From the NCBI RefSeq assembly GCF_030166555.2, contig NZ_CP126461.2: DNA of 64,000 nucleotides, one strand, 5' to 3'. The translations under genes and the position numbers were made by a program. Below, in pieces: positions 60,576 to 64,000 of the stretch. A model generated the notes under the pieces. That model saw only the letters and a list, made by a program, of their open reading frames with translations. It was not told the origin of the DNA and ran no database searches. This stretch comes from Acholeplasma laidlawii_A. Lineage in GTDB: Bacteria > Bacillota_I > Bacilli_A > Acholeplasmatales > Acholeplasmataceae. How positions within the stretch are numbered: the stretch's first letter is position 1; every line of letters begins with the position of its first letter.

Positions 60576-61756
60576 CTAAACTATAAAACCTAATAACATC
60601 GAAAGTAAAATAATGATTGGCGCAGGCACTTTTTTTGATAACAGCAATAATGTTGAAACCACTACAACAGCGTATATCTTATAGTCTACTTCTAACTTAA
60701 GTAATTGGTTAATTGCTGTCATTACTATCAAACTGGCTGCAGTAATACTTACTCCAGTTAAGAAGCGTTTCATCAAAGGCATCCTTCTTGAAGCCTTCCA
60801 TAAAGGAAATATGAAAAACACTAATAATATACCCGGCAAGAAAATACTAAACCCACCAATCATACCTGCTACAAAACTATGACTACTACCATCAAATGAT
60901 CTTGCAGATACAAATGAAGCAAAACTAAATAGCGGACCAGGTATTGCCTGATCGATTGCATAACCTGCTAAAAAGTCATTTAAAGAGATAATAGATTGAT
61001 TATTCACCAAATCAGTAATCATCAGTGGGACAACAATTTGTCCACCTCCAATCACAGAATATCCATATCTATAAAATGAGGTATAGATATTTAAGATAGA
61101 ATTATCAAGTGTTTGACTTAAAATCTCATTGACTAGTGCTAGCAATACAACAATTATTAGTATAAGCCATTTTGGTTTATATTCAAGTTTTTCTGTACGT
61201 TTGTCACTAATTTTAAAAACTACATAACTTAAGCCTCCTAGTATCAGTAATAACGGCACTATCCATATAGATAGATTTGTAAATAATACACCTAATATAA
61301 GCATGACAACATATAAAATAATATCTATTTTAACCTTTAGTACTTTTTTAGATAAGGTAATTGCAGCATATATAATAAATGAAATAGCTACTGCAGGTAG
61401 ATAGATAAGTACCGGTTCCCATGCATGATTTGTAGCGATAAACGTAAAAAACATACCGATTAAGGTCATGACTATTATTGCAGGTAATGCCCACACTAGA
61501 AAAGTTAAAATTGCCAGTAATTTACCACCAACATAATAACCGATGGCTGTAATCGTTTGACTACTACTCGGACCTGGGACTAGTGCATATAACCCTATCA
61601 TTTCCGTAAGTTCTTCTTCGCTAATGTATTTTTTCTTATTAACTAATATGGAAGAAACACACCATAGTGAGCTTCAGGTCCACCATACGATCCTAATGAA
61701 CATAAAAAAACATCCCATAAAAATATATACCATTTAACTTTATGTGAATTATCCAT
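60576..61756 (-). pseudogene. chrA: Chromate transporter (ChrA), N-terminus frameshifted
   Basis: A frame begins at the ATG at 61756 (GAGG site upstream) and encodes MDNSHKVKWYIFLWDVFLCS and on through GSYGGPEAHYGVFLPY, then hits TAG at 61643-61645. Shifting by one base restores LVNKKKYISEEELTEMIGLY and the rest of the protein, about 390 residues with two ChrA halves (LVPGPSSSQTITAIGYYVGG; IDQAIPGPLFSFASFVSA). A single base is missing around CCATATTAG, as family members have FL-x-x-LV there. It is either inactivated or, less likely, translated from the internal ATG at 61601. Confidence 0.85.
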
Positions 61757-61798
61757 ATACCATCCTCAAAGTTATCTATCTTATCTTAAACATATTTC

Positions 61799-61804
61799 AT
61801 TATA
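61799..61804 (-). promoter_or_regulatory. -10 box ahead of chrA
   Basis: TATAAT on the minus strand lies 43 bases ahead of the chrA ATG; the -35 (TTGAAT or TTTGAA) is at a short spacing of 15-16 bases. Confidence 0.5.
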
Positions 61805-61922
61805 CATAAAGGTTCATCTATTCAAATATCAATGGCATTAATTTATGTATTTTTTACATTAGATATATTTTTATATAGAAATTGGAGCAATGTTGTTGTT
61901 AAAGTCTTTAAAACGTGATAAC

Positions 61923-61939
61923 CTAGTTATTATAACTAG
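61923..61939. promoter_or_regulatory. Palindrome ahead of the DUF1836 gene
   Basis: CTAGTTAT and ATAACTAG flank a single T to form a 17-base inverted repeat ending 13 bases before the DUF1836 ATG, in the position of an operator at the transcription start. Confidence 0.55.
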
Positions 61940-61952
61940 ATAGAGGTATTTA

Positions 61953-62498
61953 ATGGATTTTGAAATTAAAGCATGGATAGACAAAATAGAGCTTATAAAG
62001 TTACCACGTTGGGAAGAACTTCCTGACATTGAACTATACTCAGAACAAGTCATAAACTATGTGAACCAACACTTAGATTATATATTTATCGATCACGAAG
62101 ATATCAAAGATAGTTTTGTTACAACTTCAATGATAAATAACTATGTAAAACATAAAATTATGACACCACCCATAAAGAAAAAATATAAAAGATCTCACAT
62201 CGCATTTATTATTACTATTACGATACTTAAACAAGTAGGTAGCTTAAATGATGTACATAAGGGTATCGCTCATTTAACTTCTGTCTATGGTAAAGTCGAT
62301 GCTTATAATTTATTTATTGAGTTTTTAGAACAGTCACTACAATCAGCTGTGAGTGAACTAAAAGGAAAACCTAATATAACTTATTATTCTAAACCTGTTT
62401 CAATTGATTTGCTACCGCTTAAAACAGCTACCATAGCATTTTCTTCTATCATGCTATCTAGCTACCTTTTTTCAAAACTAGACATCAAAAACACATAA
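61953..62498 (+). CDS. DUF1836 domain protein, probable DNA-binding regulator
   Basis: The 181-residue protein (IELIKLPRWEELPDIELYSEQVINYVNQ, VTTSMINNYVKHKIMTPPIKKKYKRSHIAFII) matches DUF1836, whose middle resembles a MerR-like HTH (SMINNYVKH...KKYKRSHIA). GAGGT precedes the ATG by seven bases. It lies 13 bases before degV in the same direction and after a palindromic element, so autoregulation of a two-gene unit is plausible. Confidence 0.85.
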   Translation: MDFEIKAWIDKIELIKLPRWEELPDIELYSEQVINYVNQHLDYIFIDHEDIKDSFVTTSMINNYVKHKIMTPPIKKKYKRSHIAFIITITILKQVGSLNDVHKGIAHLTSVYGKVDAYNLFIEFLEQSLQSAVSELKGKPNITYYSKPVSIDLLPLKTATIAFSSIMLSSYLFSKLDIKNT

Positions 62499-62511
62499 AG
62501 GAGTTTCAAAT

Positions 62512-63363
62512 ATGAAACAAAATATCGCAATACTTGCAGATTCAGGATCTGACATTAACATAGATTTAAACAATATGCCATTATATATACTTCCATTAAG
62601 AATTATTATTGATGGTAAAGAATATATTGATAAAAAAGAAATTTCATTAAAAGAAGTCTTAAGTCACATCGATCATAAAAAAGTAACTACTTCTCTACCA
62701 AGTCCAAAAGACATTGAAGGTACTTTTGACCAAATTAAAAAAGACGGGTTCACGCATGTTATTTGTATCCCGATTTCAAAAGGCTTGAGTGGTACAATGA
62801 ATATCATTAGACAAATTGCCGAAGATTATGAAGGTTTAACTATTGAACTTATTGATACCAAAAACATTAGTATGGCAAGTGGTTATAGTTCATTAGATGC
62901 ACTTCAAATGATTGAAGAAGGTAAATCCTTTGAAGACATCGTACATACAATTAACCATAACTTAACAAAAAGGAAAGTGTTTTTCACAGTTGATAAACTT
63001 GTTTACCTAAAAAAAGGGGGACGTATTGGTTTAGTATCTGCAACAGTTGCTGATTTATTAAAAATAAAACCTGTAATAACATGTAATGATGAAGGTATCT
63101 ACTATACAGTTAAAAAACAAAGAGGCTATCAAAAAGCTGTTAATGAATTAATTCATCAAGTTGTCCAATTTGTTAAAGACAGTAAGAGTTATGATGTTTC
63201 ATTAATGAATAGTGACTCTAAACTAGACTTAGAAGTTTTCACATCAAAAATCAAAGAAGCTCTACCACATATCAGAAACTTCACTATATCCAATATTACT
63301 CCAGCATTAGCAATCCACACTGGTCCAGAAGCGCTTGGCATAGCAGTTTCAATTCATTCGTAA
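62512..63363 (+). CDS. DegV family fatty-acid-binding protein
   Basis: The 283-residue protein begins IAILADSGSDINID and has TSLPSPKDI, SKGLSGTMN (lipid carboxylate-binding serine), and DTKNISMASGYSSLDAL, with the C-terminal HTGPEALGIAV, all DegV/FakB landmarks. It binds a fatty acid for a fatty-acid kinase. The AGGAG site is nine bases upstream. It pairs with the DUF1836 gene. Confidence 0.94.
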   Translation: MKQNIAILADSGSDINIDLNNMPLYILPLRIIIDGKEYIDKKEISLKEVLSHIDHKKVTTSLPSPKDIEGTFDQIKKDGFTHVICIPISKGLSGTMNIIRQIAEDYEGLTIELIDTKNISMASGYSSLDALQMIEEGKSFEDIVHTINHNLTKRKVFFTVDKLVYLKKGGRIGLVSATVADLLKIKPVITCNDEGIYYTVKKQRGYQKAVNELIHQVVQFVKDSKSYDVSLMNSDSKLDLEVFTSKIKEALPHIRNFTISNITPALAIHTGPEALGIAVSIHS

Positions 63364-63368
63364 AATAT

Positions 63369-63408
63369 AACGGTCACCATATCCATATGATATAGTGACC
63401 GTTTTTTA
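63369..63408 (+). terminator. Terminator of degV
   Basis: AACGGTCAC (63369-63377) with GTGACCGTT (63395-63403), plus an inner ATATC/GATAT stem, is followed by six T; it abuts the end of rsmH. Confidence 0.85.
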
Positions 63409-64000
63409 TTAACCTTTAATAGCAATCCTTAGTTTGGCAGATCTTGCTCTTGGATTATTAAATACTTCTTCTTTACTTGGCAATATTGGACCTTCTGTCA
63501 TACTAAATAGACCATCATTTAAATATTGCTTAAACGCCTTTTTAACTAGCCTATCCTCACCAGAGTGAAACGATAAAATGGCCACTTTACCACCAGGATT
63601 TAATTTACTCGGTAATTTGTCAAGCATCTCAAATAATACTTCATATTCACTGTTAACATCAATTCTTAATGCTTGAAAGGTTCTACTCGATGCTTTTTTT
63701 AGTTCTTCTTCATATACTTTTTTCGAAACCTTTTGTAGTGCTGATGCAATAACATGGTGTAAATCTAATGTAGTTTGAATGTACTTACCTTGTATTTTTG
63801 CTTTTGTAATTTCTTTAGCAATTTCTTTTGCATAAATTTCATCAGCGTTTTCAATTAACATATGTTCAATTTCTATTTCACTCATCTCAAGTAATCTTAC
63901 ATAAGCAGGGATACCAACTTCCGGATTCATTCTTAGGTCTAAAGGACCTTCTTCTCTAAATGTAAAGCCTCTTTCCGGATTATCAATTTGCATAGAAGAT
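63409..64000 (-). CDS. rsmH: 16S rRNA (cytosine(1402)-N(4))-methyltransferase RsmH, N-terminus cut by window edge
   Basis: The visible 196 residues are the C-terminal two thirds of RsmH: SSMQIDNPERGFTFREEGPLDLRMN, the central helical insertion, LNPGGKVAILSFHSGEDRLVKKAFK and NPRARSAKLRIAIKG. The frame continues upstream past 64000 (SS before the MQID), so the internal ATG at 63993 is not the start. RsmH methylates C1402 of 16S rRNA. In walled bacteria it sits in the dcw cluster; no such genes are seen next to it here. Confidence 0.95.
   Translation of the reverse strand, partial: SSMQIDNPERGFTFREEGPLDLRMNPEVGIPAYVRLLEMSEIEIEHMLIENADEIYAKEIAKEITKAKIQGKYIQTTLDLHHVIASALQKVSKKVYEEELKKASSRTFQALRIDVNSEYEVLFEMLDKLPSKLNPGGKVAILSFHSGEDRLVKKAFKQYLNDGLFSMTEGPILPSKEEVFNNPRARSAKLRIAIKG

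Noticed and set aside
61643..61650. Programmed ribosomal frameshift in chrA
   Set aside because: No slippery heptamer, no upstream Shine-Dalgarno-like stimulator and no stem right after; a base deletion is the simpler reading.
1..64000. UGA read as tryptophan (mycoplasma code)
   Set aside because: TGA ends mutL, holA and others in tight ATGA overlaps and is not found inside conserved genes, so the standard bacterial code applies.
1..64000. CRISPR arrays, insertion sequences, prophage genes, rRNA genes, CIRCE elements
   Set aside because: No spaced direct repeats, transposase or phage motifs, rRNA sequence or TTAGCACTC/GAGTGCTAA pairs were seen.

Overview
The window reads as a contiguous chromosomal segment of an Acholeplasma, most likely Acholeplasma laidlawii or a close relative. 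The DNA is AT-rich. TGA works as a stop codon (for example at the ends of mutL and holA), so this is not a UGA=Trp mycoplasma. Gene order follows Bacillus-type Firmicutes closely, but cell-wall genes that would be expected inside the conserved blocks, such as mltG between yrzB and trmR, are absent. MutS/MutL, RecA, ComEA/ComEC, a T-box leader, a GGDEF diguanylate cyclase and shikimate genes are all present, a richer set than in most mollicutes.

Layout. 1-6.8 kb (minus): aminopeptidase P (partial), phosphoglucomutase, coaX, an MBL-fold hydrolase, rpmG, an ABC-F ATPase and a Nudix hydrolase. 6.8-10.7 kb is the accessory region: a structured intergenic stretch, a 57-aa secreted-peptide gene divergent from an HTH-TPR regulator (a PlcR/PapR- or Rgg-like signalling cassette), a frameshifted Pr6Pr-type membrane gene, a surface protein with Ig-like repeats, and tRNA-Lys(CUU). 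10.8-20.5 kb: an S51-like peptidase, small hypotheticals, and a tightly overlapping operon (rdgB, yfcE-like phosphoesterase, choline-kinase-like protein, a 1006-aa TPR-PAS-degenerate GGDEF/EAL protein, a 347-aa partner), then a CPBP protease and an ankyrin protein. 20.7-37.5 kb (minus): hup, gpsA, der, rpsA, cmk, rluB, efp, aroQ, aroK, miaA, mutL, mutS, a SAP-like membrane protein, ymdB and rny. 37.8-44 kb: a small membrane protein, a BmrCD-like heterodimeric ABC exporter, recA and pgsA. 44.1-56.2 kb: rpsT, then a long minus-strand unit from a T-box-controlled alaS through ruvX, yrzB, trmR, ygjP-like, greA, yqeG, yqeH, yqeK, rsfS, comEA, comEC and holA to a dnaQ-like exonuclease. 56.2-64 kb: CorC/CNNM protein, HD protein, diguanylate cyclase, cation/proton antiporter, frameshifted chrA, DUF1836 regulator, DegV and partial rsmH.

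The most notable points are: (1) a previously unremarked candidate peptide-pheromone/receptor pair with a perfect 16-bp palindrome between the two genes; (2) in-frame ochre codons in two otherwise intact conserved genes (recA and the first ABC half-transporter), with the remaining C-terminal coding sequence still readable after the stop; (3) two frameshifted membrane genes (chrA and the Pr6Pr gene); (4) a terminator-like hairpin whose 3' arm is the Shine-Dalgarno sequence of comEA; (5) a complete diguanylate cyclase with a catabolite-responsive-like site upstream, plus a separate large protein with degenerate GGDEF and EAL sites. All functional assignments come from reading motifs and gene order; no database search was run.
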